A stretch of DNA of 64,000 nucleotides from Kangiella sp. TOML190 (GCF_023706045.1 NZ_BQYL01000001.1:372001-436000), one strand, 5' to 3'; positions 18,795-29,580 are shown, numbered from the stretch's first letter. Numbers and translations are program-made. The notes: generated by a model not told the origin, from the sequence alone.

Positions 18795-20099
18795 CTATTC
18801 TGCATTTATTATGTAACCGGATAAATCCTCTTCCAACTGCCGCGAGAGGCGGATCCAGTCCGCTTTGGGCAGCTGCACCTGCAATACAAGGTCACCATTA
18901 TCCGAATACTGTTCCTGTTCAATAGCATTCAGTTCATACAAATAGCCTCTTAAACGCCCTTTACTTGGCGGGATTTGTAGCCGCCCAGTGAACTGCTCTT
19001 CGATCGCCAATTCCTCGATAGCTTCTTTTAATAGCTCGATTCCTTGGTTTTTTAGCGCTGAAACCCAAACTCGTATCGGTTTACCCGAATCATCTCGATC
19101 GATCCGCGGCTCGGCGCCTTCAATCGCATCAATTTTGTTGAACACCTGCAACATCGGGATTTCATCAGCACCAATTTGCTGCAACACTTTCATCACTTCT
19201 TCCATGTTCTCTTCTCGCCGCTCCGAAGCCGCATCAATCACGTGCAACAAGACATTAGCCTCGACCGATTCTTCCAAAGTGGCCCTAAAAGCAGCCACTA
19301 GATCGTGTGGTAAATGGCGAATAAAGCCCACCGTATCAGCCAAAATTACATCCGTACCTTGCGGCAAAGAAATCCGGCGTAAAGTAGGATCGAGCGTTGC
19401 AAAAAGCTTATCTTCGGCTAATACCTGCGCATCGGTGGTCAAATTGAATAAAGTAGACTTGCCAGCATTGGTGTAACCAACAATTGAAACGGTTTTGATG
19501 TTTGCTCTTTTACGCGAACGACGTCCCTGCTCGCGTTGTTTTCCCACTTTTTCTAAACGCCGCTCAATGTATTTGATTCGATCGCGTAGCAAACGTCTAT
19601 CGGTTTCCAACTGGGTTTCACCCGGACCACGCATACCGATACCACCTTTTTGGCGCTCAAGGTGAGTCCAGCCGCGCACTAAACGCGTCGATAAATGCTT
19701 AAGTTGAGCTAGCTCTACTTGTAGCTTACCTTCAAAAGTAAAGGCACGCTGGGCAAAGATGTCCAAGATCAAGCCAATACGATTAATCACTCGTGCTTGT
19801 ACCGCCTTTTCAATATTACGCTCTTGCGCAGGTGATAGGGCATGGTTAAAAATCACTAGATCAGCATCCAACGCGTTTTTAACGTTGATAATCTCTTCGA
19901 TTTTACCGCTGCCAATAAAGTACTTCGGATCAGGCGCGCTACGCTTGGCGGTAATGATATCCAGTACATTCAAGCCAGCCGAGCGCACCAGCTCGACAAA
20001 TTCGCTTAAATCTTCTTGGTTCTTATCTTGACTGAGATCTTGTTGAAAATCGATATGAACTAAAATGGCTGACTCACCGCCAGCGTGACGATCAAACAC
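18795..20099 (-). CDS. hflX: HflX ribosome-associated GTPase
   Basis: GTPase that splits stalled or heat-damaged 70S ribosomes. In its 434 residues, the N-terminal HflX domain contains KYFIGSGKIEEI and the glycine-rich linker GGIGMRGPGETQLETDRR. The GTPase domain has G1 GYTNAGKST, G3 DTVGFIRHLPHDLV and G4 NKID. It lies between hfq and hflK, as in enterics. Confidence 0.97.
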   Translation of the reverse strand: MFDRHAGGESAILVHIDFQQDLSQDKNQEDLSEFVELVRSAGLNVLDIITAKRSAPDPKYFIGSGKIEEIINVKNALDADLVIFNHALSPAQERNIEKAVQARVINRIGLILDIFAQRAFTFEGKLQVELAQLKHLSTRLVRGWTHLERQKGGIGMRGPGETQLETDRRLLRDRIKYIERRLEKVGKQREQGRRSRKRANIKTVSIVGYTNAGKSTLFNLTTDAQVLAEDKLFATLDPTLRRISLPQGTDVILADTVGFIRHLPHDLVAAFRATLEESVEANVLLHVIDAASERREENMEEVMKVLQQIGADEIPMLQVFNKIDAIEGAEPRIDRDDSGKPIRVWVSALKNQGIELLKEAIEELAIEEQFTGRLQIPPSKGRLRGYLYELNAIEQEQYSDNGDLVLQVQLPKADWIRLSRQLEEDLSGYIINAE

Positions 20100-20275
20100 T
20101 CTATATTGACCTCAATGAATGGTTTAGGCGCGCTATGGCCGCGCAAGTGCATGGTTATATACTAAGGCTATTATAAGAAAAATAGACAACAGAAAGCCAG
20201 TTGCAACCCAAAAGTTACAACCGGTTCTTAGTACTTGATAGCGCTAAATAATCGCAGTAAAGGCTCAGTGGGGAA

Positions 20276-20611
20276 CTAGAGTCCGCCCATCTGACCGCCG
20301 GAATAACCGCCTGACATAGGACCTGGTCCCATACCTTGGCCGCCAGAGCCTTGATCATCCCCTTGGCCACCCTGCCCGCCATTGTCGCCATTATTGTATT
20401 GGCTACGAACATTGCGAATTGGAACCACGGTGGACACTGCATGCTTATAGACCATTTGATTGACTGTATTTTTCAATAAAATCACAAATTGATCAAATGA
20501 TTCGATTTGCCCCTGAAGCTTAATACCATTGACCAAATAAATGGAAACTGGCACTTTCTCACGTCTTAACGCGTTTAAAAAAGGGTCTTGTAGTGATTGC
20601 CCCTTTGACAT
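20276..20611 (-). CDS. hfq: RNA chaperone Hfq
   Basis: Hexameric Sm-like protein that pairs small RNAs with mRNAs. The Sm core (residues 1-70) is canonical: [40 protein letters not shown] and [10 protein letters not shown]. The tail, about residues 75-111, is Gly/Gln/Asp-rich and low complexity, of the disordered type found in gammaproteobacteria. Its presence supports Hfq-dependent sRNA control in this organism (see the candidate at 30697). Confidence 0.97.
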   Translation of the reverse strand: MSKGQSLQDPFLNALRREKVPVSIYLVNGIKLQGQIESFDQFVILLKNTVNQMVYKHAVSTVVPIRNVRSQYNNGDNGGQGGQGDDQGSGGQGMGPGPMSGGYSGGQMGGL

Positions 20612-20713
20612 AGTTACTACCTCTTATGATTAAACATCCTAAAATTGTTTTCTATCTACTAACGCTTAAAAGTCTAACTCAAACCCTTTAGGAAATCGAG
20701 TTTTCTCAAAGAC

Positions 20714-21658
20714 TTATGTCAATTTTTTAAATGAGAGTAAGAACTGAGTCACTTCTTTATACAAGGAACTAGCCAATTGGTCTGATTGTACCGGAATAAC
20801 CTCATTCCAGCCCCTTAACCAGGTCAGTTGACGTTTTGCCAATTGGCGGGTGGCAATAATCGCTTTTTCGATGGCTTGGTCAAGTTTTAGCTCGCCTTCA
20901 AGGTATTGCCAAAGCTGTCGATAGCCCACCGAACGAATGGCTGGCAAGTCGGCAGTTAAGTCCTTTCTTTGATAAAGCTTGCGTACTTCATCCAAAAAGC
21001 CCTGCGCCATCATCAGCTCAAAGCGCTGCGCTATTCTTTGGTGCAACAACGCTCGATCCGCTGGTAGTAAAGCCATTTGCAACACCTCATAAGCAAACTC
21101 TTGAGTTTGTTGCTCACGATGCAGCTGACTTAATGGTTTCCCGCTAATTCGAAACACTTCCAGCGCGCGCAAGGTTCTTTGCGGGTCGTTAGGATTAATT
21201 CGCGTGGCTGATTCAGCATCAACTGCAGCCAGCTCTTGATGCAAAGCAGCTAAACCTTTTTGCTCCAGCTCAGCTTGCAATTGCTGACGAATGTCAGGGT
21301 TTGAGTCAGGCAAGTTATCCATACCCTGCAATAAGGTTTTGTAATACAGCATGGTACCGCCAACCAGCAACGGAATTTTGCCTTGCTCGGTGATGGTTGC
21401 CATTTCCCTTAACGCATCGTCGCGAAAACGTGCTGCTGAATAAGGATCGTTTGGCTCACAAATATCAATCAAACGATGCGGAGCCAGCGCCAGTTCGTGC
21501 TGCGGCGGCTTAGCAGAGCCAATGTCCAAGCCCTTGTAGACCATTGCCGAGTCGACGCTGATAATCTCGCAATCATGCTCTTGTACTAACTTAATTGCCA
21601 AGTCGGTTTTACCGGCAGCGGTGGGCCCCATCAAGAAAATTGCTTGCGGTTTGCTCAT
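20714..21658 (-). CDS. miaA: tRNA dimethylallyltransferase MiaA
   Basis: Adds the dimethylallyl group to A37 of tRNAs reading UNN codons. The start is set at 21658 ([20 protein letters not shown]), giving 314 residues. Its ATG shares the A of the mutL TGA stop (TGATG), a coupled arrangement; the longer frame upstream lies inside mutL. Motifs are the P-loop [24 protein letters not shown] and [12 protein letters not shown]. Confidence 0.95.
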   Translation of the reverse strand: MSKPQAIFLMGPTAAGKTDLAIKLVQEHDCEIISVDSAMVYKGLDIGSAKPPQHELALAPHRLIDICEPNDPYSAARFRDDALREMATITEQGKIPLLVGGTMLYYKTLLQGMDNLPDSNPDIRQQLQAELEQKGLAALHQELAAVDAESATRINPNDPQRTLRALEVFRISGKPLSQLHREQQTQEFAYEVLQMALLPADRALLHQRIAQRFELMMAQGFLDEVRKLYQRKDLTADLPAIRSVGYRQLWQYLEGELKLDQAIEKAIIATRQLAKRQLTWLRGWNEVIPVQSDQLASSLYKEVTQFLLSFKKLT

Positions 21659-23361
21659 CAACTTTGGGCCTTTAGCCAACTTGAAAATTGAGCCTCTTGT
21701 AGCCGCAGACAAAACTCCGACTGGCTCCAACCCGAGGGCAAGCGGCGCTCAAGCAATTCGGCCCAATCAGTATTCGCCTCAAGTTCGAGGGCGCCAGCTA
21801 AGGCAGCGATTAATGCTGCTTGCGGCTCGGCTGGTTGTTGCATTAGCGCGGTTTGTAACCATAACTCCAGATTAACTTGTTCGAGAATTGACGGGACTTT
21901 TCGAATAATCAAACTGCTTGGCCCTGCTTGAACCGCTTCGATTCCAAGTGCCGTCCAGCTTTGTGCTAATTGTTCCGTTGCAGCCTCATTGGCGAGGTTA
22001 ATGCGATAAGGGATCAATAAGGTTTTTTGTTTAACACTACCCTCGCGCCACTCCTGTTGCAATGTGTGCTTGGTCGACTCAAGCAAAAAGCTTTTAAGAT
22101 CAAAAAGCAATAAATCTTGACCTTGATGTTCAAAATAATAGCGGTTAAAAAGTAACGGATTGGTCGCCTTTGATTTTCTTGAAGCAGCTTGATAGTGTTG
22201 ATTCGCCTCAGAAACTCGCTGCTTTTGATAGGGGTTTTGATACTCAAAAGGCATATTGCCGTCAGCCTGCGAAGCTTGTTGTCCTGAATATACTTGCGTT
22301 TGTTCTTCTGCTTGGCTTTCTGCTTTTACGTCAATGGGGGCAAAGTCAACTGCTGCTAATTGTTGCTCTTGAGAAAGCGCAAGCTGCAGCGTTTTGGCGA
22401 TATAATCATGCACAAAGCGAGCGTCATGAAATCGCACCTCATGTTTGGTTGGATGCACATTCACATCCACTTGATCGGCTGGCAGTTGTAAGTAAATCAA
22501 ATAGGCGGGGGAACGCCCTGCGGGCAGTCGATCTTGATAGGCCTGGCGTACCGCATGATTAATGGTTCTATCGCGCACTGGCCGACCATTAACGAAAAAG
22601 TATTGGCTGTAACTTGAGCTTTGATGATAATCCGCAGGGCCAACCCAGCCGGATAATTGCAATTGCTCCAAACTCTGCGCCAAGGGGATCGCTTTGGCGA
22701 TAAAACTACGTCCGAGAATGCTGGCAATCCGTTGTTTGATTTGTTCGGGGGAGTTAGCCGCTGGAATACGTTTCACCACCTTGCCATTATGCTTTAAAGT
22801 GATAGCCACATTTTGATTGGCTAAAGCAATTTTTTTCACCGTTTCTTCGAGGTGAATAAATTCGGTTCTTTCGGCTTTTAAAAATTTTTGTCGCGCAGGG
22901 GTATTAAAAAACAAATCCTTAACTTCGACAATAGTACCAAACGGCAAAGAATGGGGTTGCAGAGCCACCTCCATATCGCTACCTTCGGCATAAGCTGACC
23001 AGCCCATATCTTGGGCTTCTGGCTTAGAGCTCAGCGTCAGCTTTGCAACCGAACTGATACTGGCAAGCGCCTCACCGCGAAAACCTAAAGTATTAATTGC
23101 CGCTAAGTCTGTAGAGGTTGCGATTTTGCTGGTGGCATGGCGAGCTAAGGCCAAAGCCAATTCTTGACGAGGGATCCCTTGGCCATTATCGGTAATTCGG
23201 ATCAGCCGTACACCGCCGCGCTCAATGTCAATTTGAATCCGATCCGCTTTTGCATCAATAGCATTTTCCAACAACTCCTTGACTACCGATGCAGGTCGTT
23301 CCACCACCTCGCCAGCAGCAATTTGGTTTGCAATTAACGGAGATAATTTTTTTATGGGCAT
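21658..23361 (-). CDS. mutL: DNA mismatch repair protein MutL
   Basis: GHKL ATPase linking MutS to MutH and UvrD. The start is [20 protein letters not shown] at 23361, matching other MutL N-termini, which gives 567 residues; the longer frame would run back into amiB. ATPase motifs are [16 protein letters not shown] and [13 protein letters not shown]. The C-terminal dimerisation domain has no DQHA-type endonuclease motif, so it should act through a MutH nicking enzyme. It is joined to amiB (10-base gap) and miaA (1-base overlap). Confidence 0.96.
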   Translation of the reverse strand: MPIKKLSPLIANQIAAGEVVERPASVVKELLENAIDAKADRIQIDIERGGVRLIRITDNGQGIPRQELALALARHATSKIATSTDLAAINTLGFRGEALASISSVAKLTLSSKPEAQDMGWSAYAEGSDMEVALQPHSLPFGTIVEVKDLFFNTPARQKFLKAERTEFIHLEETVKKIALANQNVAITLKHNGKVVKRIPAANSPEQIKQRIASILGRSFIAKAIPLAQSLEQLQLSGWVGPADYHQSSSYSQYFFVNGRPVRDRTINHAVRQAYQDRLPAGRSPAYLIYLQLPADQVDVNVHPTKHEVRFHDARFVHDYIAKTLQLALSQEQQLAAVDFAPIDVKAESQAEEQTQVYSGQQASQADGNMPFEYQNPYQKQRVSEANQHYQAASRKSKATNPLLFNRYYFEHQGQDLLLFDLKSFLLESTKHTLQQEWREGSVKQKTLLIPYRINLANEAATEQLAQSWTALGIEAVQAGPSSLIIRKVPSILEQVNLELWLQTALMQQPAEPQAALIAALAGALELEANTDWAELLERRLPSGWSQSEFCLRLQEAQFSSWLKAQS

Positions 23362-23371
23362 TTTTTGAAGA

Positions 23372-24751
23372 TTAATTTGCCGTGGGAATAATAAGTTTTT
23401 GTCCAATCCTAACCGTGTTGGATTTTAAATTATTGGCCAATTTTAAATCTTTGATCGAAACGTCAAAGCGATGAGCGACCTTACTCAAATTATCACCACG
23501 ACGCACTCGGTAAATGTTTTGCCGGAAGGTTGCGGCGTAATAAGTACCATCTGGCGCGTTACTTTTAAAGTAGTTTTTAATGCCATCTTTTACCGCTTTT
23601 GCCAGTTTGTTACGGTAATTTTTAGTTTTTAACAGCTTTTCTTCCTGCGGGTTCGAAATAAAGCCTGACTCCACTAGAATTGATGGAATATCTGGATTTT
23701 TAAGCACCACAAAGGAGTTTTTCTCAACGTGATTTTTATGCATTTTTGGCGCAACTTTGGCAATTTTTCGATGCACTTCTTTGCCAAGAGTTAAACTAGC
23801 TTCAATCGAGTGGCTCATTTGTAAATCCAAGAGCACTTCCGCAATCGGTTTATCGTATTCAGATAACTTCACATTAGAGTTAACCCCGCCCAACAGTTCC
23901 GAGTCCGCTTCTTGCTTTTTTAACCAACGGGCAGCTTCCGAAGTGGCTCCGCGAGTAGATAAAATCCAGACCGAAGCTCCGCGCGCTTTTTTGTTGGTAA
24001 AACTATCGGCGTGCACCGAAACAAACAAATCAGCACGATGTTGACGAGCAATTGCCGTACGCTTCCGTAGCGATAAATAATAGTCGCCACTGCGCGTTAA
24101 GATCGCTTTTAGGCCTTTTTCTTTATTAATTTCTTTGGCTAAAGCTTGCGCTAAGGCTAAGGTGATTTTCTTTTCGCGCGCACCGGTTGGGCCGCGCGCC
24201 CCAGGATCTTCGCCACCGTGACCAGCATCAATGGCAATAATAATGTCTCTTTGCTGTTTTTTGGTGGCTTCTTTTTTAGGCTTTTCTTGAGCTAGGCTTT
24301 GCTTTTTGTCATCCAGTAAATCAATAACCAAGCGATCGCCATAATCTTGATAAGGCTTTAAACTAAAACTTTTTGGGGTTGCGGCTTTTGCTAAGTCCAG
24401 CACCAGCCGTAAGTCGCCGGCTTTTGCTGGTTTGGATTTGCGAACCTTTTTGATCAAGCTACTGTTGATCTCAAGTTGCGAAAGATCCACAGCAACACTC
24501 GATTCAGCAATATCAATCACGATCCGATCGGGACCTTTTAACACTTTAATTTGATGCTCAACTTCCGAGCTTAAATCAAGCACTACTCGTGTAGATTCCG
24601 GCGACTGCCAAAAGCGCATACTTTTGACCACTGCGGCGTTGAGATTTGAAGAAAAGACGGCAAGCAACAAGGTCGTCAGAATTGCTAACGAAAATTGATA
24701 ACCCTTGAGCCTACAAACTAGGCCTTTAGTAGTGTTTAGCGCTCTTGTCAT
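23372..24751 (-). CDS. amiB: N-acetylmuramoyl-L-alanine amidase AmiB/AmiC type
   Basis: Periplasmic zinc amidase that splits septal peptidoglycan. Its 459 residues hold a signal peptide (about 1-39, ending LNA), an AMIN domain (VVKSMRFWQSPESTRVVLDL), an amidase_3 domain with IAIDAGHGGEDPGARG, SVHADSF and SILVESGFISN, and a C-terminal LysM motif (YRVRRGDNLSKVAHRFDVS). It is followed at once by mutL. No strong ribosome-binding site is visible, so coupling to tsaE is possible. Confidence 0.94.
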   Translation of the reverse strand: MTRALNTTKGLVCRLKGYQFSLAILTTLLLAVFSSNLNAAVVKSMRFWQSPESTRVVLDLSSEVEHQIKVLKGPDRIVIDIAESSVAVDLSQLEINSSLIKKVRKSKPAKAGDLRLVLDLAKAATPKSFSLKPYQDYGDRLVIDLLDDKKQSLAQEKPKKEATKKQQRDIIIAIDAGHGGEDPGARGPTGAREKKITLALAQALAKEINKEKGLKAILTRSGDYYLSLRKRTAIARQHRADLFVSVHADSFTNKKARGASVWILSTRGATSEAARWLKKQEADSELLGGVNSNVKLSEYDKPIAEVLLDLQMSHSIEASLTLGKEVHRKIAKVAPKMHKNHVEKNSFVVLKNPDIPSILVESGFISNPQEEKLLKTKNYRNKLAKAVKDGIKNYFKSNAPDGTYYAATFRQNIYRVRRGDNLSKVAHRFDVSIKDLKLANNLKSNTVRIGQKLIIPTAN

Positions 24752-24781
24752 CTTGTCACAGCTTTGGCTTTTGCCAAATTA

Positions 24782-25264
24782 TTATTCATTCTCATTTTGG
24801 CACAAAATATCACCAAAATTCCAGTTGTTGCTTACTTTTCCTGCAAAATCTTTTAACACAAGCTGTCGACCATTTTCCGAGTAGCTCAGCTCGATCGATA
24901 AATCCGCTGGCGGGATCATGCCAATACCCTTAGTTGGCCACTCAAAAATCAGCACCGATTGTTGCGTTTGGTATTCACGAATACCAATATACTCAAGCTC
25001 TTCAGGATCGGCTAAGCGGTATAAATCAAAGTGATAAACCGATACATCATCTAACTGATAAGGTTCAACCAAAGTATATGTCGGGCTTTTGGTAGAGCCT
25101 TGATGGCCTAAGCCTCTTAACAACCCCCTGACTAAGGTAGTTTTACCAGCGCCAAGTTCACCCTGCATGTAGATAGTCACTGGCGCTTGCAACGAACCAG
25201 CTAAAGCCAAACCAAAGGCTTCAGTTTCGTTTTCGTTAGCTAAAAAGGCTTCGATCTTGTTCAT
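24782..25264 (-). CDS. tsaE: TsaE, ATPase of tRNA t6A synthesis
   Basis: Essential P-loop ATPase that works with TsaB and TsaD in making N6-threonylcarbamoyladenosine at A37 of tRNA. It has 160 residues with Walker A MQGELGAGKTTLVRGLL, SPTYTLVEPY and FDLYRLADPEELEYIGI. It heads the tsaE-amiB-mutL-miaA-hfq run. Confidence 0.95.
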   Translation of the reverse strand: MNKIEAFLANENETEAFGLALAGSLQAPVTIYMQGELGAGKTTLVRGLLRGLGHQGSTKSPTYTLVEPYQLDDVSVYHFDLYRLADPEELEYIGIREYQTQQSVLIFEWPTKGIGMIPPADLSIELSYSENGRQLVLKDFAGKVSNNWNFGDILCQNENE

Positions 25265-25356
25265 AGCAAATTGTAAGTTTTAAATCATTCTAGGCTTGGC
25301 AAGCTGACTAGAGGCTTAACGCGTAACCATTAAGGAGCTAATGGCTTTTATACGAC

Positions 25357-25929
25357 CTAAGCATTCAAATCAATAAAATGTTCGCGGTAGTAAGCGCATT
25401 CGGCTATCGACTCGCGAATATCGTCCAGCGCTAAATGGGTCGCCTTCTTGCCAAAACCCGGCAAGATCTGAGGTTTCCAGCGCCGAGCTAGTTCTTTCAA
25501 GGTGCTCACATCCAGATGACGGTAATGAAAATAAGCTTCGAGCGAGGCCATATGTTTGACCATAAAACGACGATCTTGGCAAATCGAGTTTCCACACATG
25601 GGCGATTTACCCTCTGGCACCCATTCGCGCAAAAAGTCTAAGGTTAGTTGACAAGCAGTTTCTTCGTCGATATCCGATTGTCGCACCCGCTCAGTCAAAC
25701 CGGATTTACCATGCTGCTCAATACACCATTGATTCATATTGGCCAAAACCTCGTCCGACTGATGAATCGCCAATACCGGACCTTCCGCGAGAATCGTTAA
25801 GTCCTTATCAGTAACAATGGTGGCTATCTCAATAACCTTGTCGCTTTCCGGATCGAGTCCGGTCATTTCTAAATCGACCCAAATTAAATTATCGGCATGG
25901 CCTTTTACGGCTTGGCTGGAGTTGCTCAC
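25357..25929 (-). CDS. orn: Oligoribonuclease
   Basis: DEDDh 3'-5' exonuclease that degrades 2-5-nt RNA and pGpG. It has 190 residues: exo [17 protein letters not shown], exo [14 protein letters not shown], exo [21 protein letters not shown]. It lies near rsgA and psd, as in E. coli, but in this window orn is transcribed away from rsgA. Confidence 0.97.
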   Translation of the reverse strand: MSNSSQAVKGHADNLIWVDLEMTGLDPESDKVIEIATIVTDKDLTILAEGPVLAIHQSDEVLANMNQWCIEQHGKSGLTERVRQSDIDEETACQLTLDFLREWVPEGKSPMCGNSICQDRRFMVKHMASLEAYFHYRHLDVSTLKELARRWKPQILPGFGKKATHLALDDIRESIAECAYYREHFIDLNA

Positions 25930-26053
25930 ACGGCTTTCCTCAAAATTTGTTGTTTTGATCTAATATTCAGGATTAATATCGGCTATTATAGTCGCAAATC
26001 GGCGTTAATGTTTAGCAATTGCTAACCGATGGCAACAAATCCTGAGGATAATC

Positions 26054-26422
26054 ATGTTATTAAAAGATCAAAAATGCGTCCATAACGATACTGCTCGCAG
26101 CGCTTTGGATGCGAACACTCGCGATCAGCTTTTATCCGAGCAGCTTGCTGACTGGGAGTTTGATGCACAAATAGGCGCGATCAAGCGTAAATTCCGCTTT
26201 AAGAATTATTACCATACTATGGGCTTTGTTAATGCAGTGGCTTGGATCGCCAACAAGCAAGCGCATCACCCTGATCTGGAAGTGAGCTATGGTCACTGTC
26301 TGGTCAAATACACCACCCACGATGCGGGTAATAGCGTTTGCATGAACGATTTAATTTGCGCAGCTCAGATTGATGCCCTCGACACTAACGGCTCTTTTGG
26401 TCCGAATTTTGTTACCGAATAA
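26054..26422 (+). CDS. phhB: Pterin-4a-carbinolamine dehydratase
   Basis: A 122-residue protein with the PCD/DCoH signature around NKQAHHPDLEVSYGHCLVKY and a downstream Asp. The enzyme dehydrates 4a-hydroxytetrahydrobiopterin, recycling the phenylalanine-hydroxylase cofactor. No phhA is in the window; stand-alone copies are common and some serve a molybdopterin-related or other pterin role. A GAGGATAATC ribosome-binding stretch precedes the ATG. It probably leads a short run with rsgA, 24 bases downstream. Confidence 0.9.
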   Translation: MLLKDQKCVHNDTARSALDANTRDQLLSEQLADWEFDAQIGAIKRKFRFKNYYHTMGFVNAVAWIANKQAHHPDLEVSYGHCLVKYTTHDAGNSVCMNDLICAAQIDALDTNGSFGPNFVTE

Positions 26423-26446
26423 ATCCTATCAAGGGCGAAAGTCCTA

Positions 26447-27436
26447 ATGGCACGGCGGCAAGGTAAGCACATTACCGACAAACAACACAATAAGAAAAAA
26501 GCTTCTATAGATGAGTCTAGCCTACTGGCGCCAGAACGAGGCATCGTAGTCAGTCGCTTTGGGCAACAAGCAGATATTGCCAATAAAGACTTTACTATTA
26601 TCCGATGCTTTATTCGTAAATCTTTGGATATTCCGGTGGTTGGCGATCAAGTGGTGTTTTGTCGCCAAGAACAAACAGATCAGGGTGAAGAAAAAGGCGT
26701 TATCACCGAATTGTTACCACGCAACAGTTTACTAAAACGCCCCACGCCGCATCATGGTATCAAGCCCGTGGTCGCCAATATCGATTTTATTGCGTTACTA
26801 TTAGCGCCCGCTCTGGGCTTTTCAGAAATGATGCTTGATCGCTATTTAGTCGCAGCCAAAGCCAGCGACTTGCCGGTTTGGATCCTTTTCAACAAGTGGG
26901 ATCTGTTAAACCAAGACGAGCAAACTGTCATACAACAGCGGTTAAAAACTTATCAAGATCTTGGTTACCCCTTATACATTATCAGTGCCAAGCAAGGTTT
27001 CGGGATAGAGTCATTTATTAAAGACAGCAAGGGTAAAAGCCTGTTATTAGCAGGTCAATCCGGTGTCGGTAAGTCCACCTTGATCAAACATTTGTTTCCA
27101 CAGCATCAAGTAGCCACCTCCGAGATTTCCGAAAGCTCAGGGCTTGGTACTCATACCACCACCGCTTCACGGCTTTATCGCTTAAGCCAAGACTCTTATA
27201 TAGTAGACTCACCTGGAGTGCGAGAGTTTGGTTTATGGCATTTGGACGCCCAATTGATTCAACAAGGTTTTATTGAAATCGCGCAATTATCAGAAGACTG
27301 TAAGTTTCGCGACTGCAAACACTTGAAAGAGCCAAAATGTGCGGTATTGGCGGCGGCTGAAGCTGGCGAAATCGCGGCTTCCAGACTGCAAAACTATCAA
27401 TACCTGATCCAAAACTTCGAACAGGTTAACGGCTAA
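26447..27436 (+). CDS. rsgA: RsgA, small-subunit assembly GTPase
   Basis: Circularly permuted GTPase that acts late in 30S maturation, 329 residues. It has an OB-fold N-terminal half, a GTPase domain with permuted order (G4 FNKWD before G1 LLAGQSGVGKSTLIKHL, then G3 DSPGVREFG) and a C-terminal zinc-finger region CKFRDCKHLKEPKCAV. The N-terminus begins MARRQGKHITDKQ, as in relatives. psd follows 58 bases later. Confidence 0.96.
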   Translation: MARRQGKHITDKQHNKKKASIDESSLLAPERGIVVSRFGQQADIANKDFTIIRCFIRKSLDIPVVGDQVVFCRQEQTDQGEEKGVITELLPRNSLLKRPTPHHGIKPVVANIDFIALLLAPALGFSEMMLDRYLVAAKASDLPVWILFNKWDLLNQDEQTVIQQRLKTYQDLGYPLYIISAKQGFGIESFIKDSKGKSLLLAGQSGVGKSTLIKHLFPQHQVATSEISESSGLGTHTTTASRLYRLSQDSYIVDSPGVREFGLWHLDAQLIQQGFIEIAQLSEDCKFRDCKHLKEPKCAVLAAAEAGEIAASRLQNYQYLIQNFEQVNG

Positions 27437-27494
27437 CATTTCAGCAAACTTAGTGGTAAAATCAGTTTTTTGCATGCAATGACACCTCCACAAG

Positions 27495-28361
27495 ATGGCC
27501 GAATCTTTTTCTAACCAATTAAAAGTCTTTTCTCAATATTTAATTCCGCAACACTGGGTCTCGCTTTTTATGGGCAGAGTTGCCGACTCAAACAATAAAA
27601 GCGTCAAAAATGCTTTTATCAATTGGTTTATCAAAAAATACGACATCGATATGAGCATTGCCGAGCGGCAAACAGCGGAAGAGTTTGACACTTTTAACGA
27701 TTTTTTTACCCGCTCGCTAAAGGACGGTGTTCGCCCAATCGCTGAAGATCCCAAGGTTATTGTCAATCCTGCGGATGGCAAAATCAGTCAATTAGGAAAA
27801 ATCGAAAACGGTTTTATTTTCCAAGCCAAAGAGCATTTATTTTCCGCCAAAACCTTGCTCGGTGGTGATGAAGCTCTCGCGGCGCCTTTTAAAAATGGTG
27901 AATTCGCAACTGTCTATCTTTCACCCAAGGATTATCATCGTGTGCATATGCCAATGGATGGTCGTTTAACTCAAATGATCCACGTTCCTGGTAATTTGTT
28001 TAGCGTGAATCCTTTGACCGCGCGGAACGTTCCAAACCTATTCGCGCGGAACGAACGTGTGGTTGCCATGTTCGATACTGAAATCGGACCTATGGCCATG
28101 GTGCTGGTCGGGGCAACCATTGTGGGCAGCATCGAAACCGTTTGGCACGGCACCATTACCCCGCCCACTCGCGATAAACTCAAAGTCTGGAACTATCCTA
28201 TCGAGGATGAAGTTGAACTCAAGAAAGGCCAAGAAATGGGGCGCTTTAAATTAGGCTCAACGGTAGTATTACTATTCCCCGAAAATAGCCTTGAATGGAG
28301 CAAGGGCATGAAAGCACATGCGCCTACGGTTATGGGCAGCAAACTTGCCTACCGGACGTAA
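27495..28361 (+). CDS. psd: Phosphatidylserine decarboxylase proenzyme
   Basis: Inner-membrane enzyme that makes phosphatidylethanolamine. The 288-residue proenzyme self-cleaves at FKLGSTVVLLF, where the LGST serine becomes the pyruvoyl group, splitting it into a large beta and a small alpha chain. Other family stretches are NPADGKISQLGKIENG and YHRVHMPMDGRL. Confidence 0.96.
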   Translation: MAESFSNQLKVFSQYLIPQHWVSLFMGRVADSNNKSVKNAFINWFIKKYDIDMSIAERQTAEEFDTFNDFFTRSLKDGVRPIAEDPKVIVNPADGKISQLGKIENGFIFQAKEHLFSAKTLLGGDEALAAPFKNGEFATVYLSPKDYHRVHMPMDGRLTQMIHVPGNLFSVNPLTARNVPNLFARNERVVAMFDTEIGPMAMVLVGATIVGSIETVWHGTITPPTRDKLKVWNYPIEDEVELKKGQEMGRFKLGSTVVLLFPENSLEWSKGMKAHAPTVMGSKLAYRT

Positions 28362-28439
28362 AATTTCGATCAAGTATTTGATTTTTAGGGTAAAAGCTTT
28401 TTATAGTGTCTCATCAACATCCTAAATGTGAGGGGCACT

Positions 28440-28970
28440 ATGACAGAAAAATATTCTTTAACCATGCGGATTCTGCATTGGTTTATGGCCTTATTGGTTC
28501 TAGGCTTAATCTGCACTGGCTGGTATATGGAAGGCATCCCCAGAGATGCCCCGGATAAATTTGCACTCTATCCATGGCACAAATCCTTTGGCCTGACACT
28601 ATTTTTACTACTTATCGTTAGGCTTTTGGTGCGCTTTACCAGCAATAAACCGACTTTACCGCAAGCGCTACCAGCTTGGGAAAAAACCTTAAGTAAGGTC
28701 GGTCACTTCCTGCTTTACGCATTAATGCTGATGGTTCCTTTAAGCGGCATTATCATGTCCGATATGGGTGGTGGCGGCAAACTGAACTTCTTCTTCACAA
28801 CCTTTGATATTTTAGAGTCCAACAAAGAAGTGGCTGGCAAAGCCCGTGGCGCACACGGTGTCTTACCTTATGTACTGCTGGGGATTGTGGTTTTGCATAT
28901 TCTTGGTGCACTCAAACACCGCTTTATCGACAAAGATCCAGAAGTGGACGTGTTAAAGCGCATGCTATAA
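28440..28970 (+). CDS. Cytochrome b561
   Basis: Di-haem inner-membrane b-type cytochrome of the bacterial b561 (YodB/CybB) family, with four helices. The start at 28440 (MTEKYSLTMRILHWFMALLV, 176 residues) is favoured because GAGGGG precedes it; an in-frame GTG 12 bases upstream is less likely. Candidate haem ligands are H13 in RILHWFM, and the histidines in PWHKSFG, KVGHFLLYA and VLHILGALKH. It probably oxidises quinol or passes electrons to superoxide; the partner is unknown. Confidence 0.9.
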   Translation: MTEKYSLTMRILHWFMALLVLGLICTGWYMEGIPRDAPDKFALYPWHKSFGLTLFLLLIVRLLVRFTSNKPTLPQALPAWEKTLSKVGHFLLYALMLMVPLSGIIMSDMGGGGKLNFFFTTFDILESNKEVAGKARGAHGVLPYVLLGIVVLHILGALKHRFIDKDPEVDVLKRML

Positions 28971-28995
28971 GTATGGTAGGCAATTCTTAAACATT

Positions 28996-29034
28996 AAAAA
29001 AGCCCGCAGAGGTTAATCAACCGCGGGCTTTTTA
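28996..29034. terminator. Bidirectional terminator after cytochrome b561
   Basis: AAAAAAGCCCGC and GCGGGCTTTTT flank a loop that also holds GGTTAATCAACC. Both sides have A/T runs, suiting the convergent genes. Confidence 0.85.
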
Positions 29035-29052
29035 TTTACGTTAAACTTTTGT

Positions 29053-29580
29053 TTAGCGGAATAATTTTCCAGCCATTCCTAGCAAATCGTCCATCATAGA
29101 ACCATCGCCATCAGCATCCAACAAGCCTTCAATCATACTTTGATTACCGCCCATTGGTTGTCTGGCTTGCTCTTTTCCTAAGGATCCCATCAAAACGGAA
29201 GCTGCCATCGGTAACATCTTCTTCAGCATAGAAGAATCCAAACCAGTCTGCTGCGAAGCCTGTTGTGCCACCTGACGAGAAACTTCTTTAGAGCCAAAAA
29301 TATGACCCAAAATGGAGTTACCATTGTCAATCGCTTGTGGCTGTCCTAGTAATTCAGGTTGGTCGACGTATTGTTGGTTTTGATTTTTATTCAAAGTTCC
29401 CAACAAAGATTCCAAACCACCTTGTTGCTTAACATTGCGCTGCATGCCGCCTTGTAGTGCTGGAAGTAAAGAGCCTAACGCCTTAGTGGCATCCCCCATA
29501 TCCAAGTCAAAATTCTTGGCAATTTGACCAATCGCGCCAGAATTCTGTTGGCCCAATACCATTTCTAATAGATTACCCAT
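29053..29580 (-). CDS. DUF937 (YidB-like) protein
   Basis: A 175-residue cytosolic protein, Gln/Gly/Met-rich, of the DUF937 family. It starts MGNLLEMVLGQQNSGAIGQI, then DMGDATKALGSLLPALQGGM, and ends with an Asp-rich turn LLDADGDGSMMDDLLGMAGK that resembles a calcium-binding loop. There is no signal peptide. Function unknown; YidB relatives are widespread. Confidence 0.8.
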   Translation of the reverse strand: MGNLLEMVLGQQNSGAIGQIAKNFDLDMGDATKALGSLLPALQGGMQRNVKQQGGLESLLGTLNKNQNQQYVDQPELLGQPQAIDNGNSILGHIFGSKEVSRQVAQQASQQTGLDSSMLKKMLPMAASVLMGSLGKEQARQPMGGNQSMIEGLLDADGDGSMMDDLLGMAGKLFR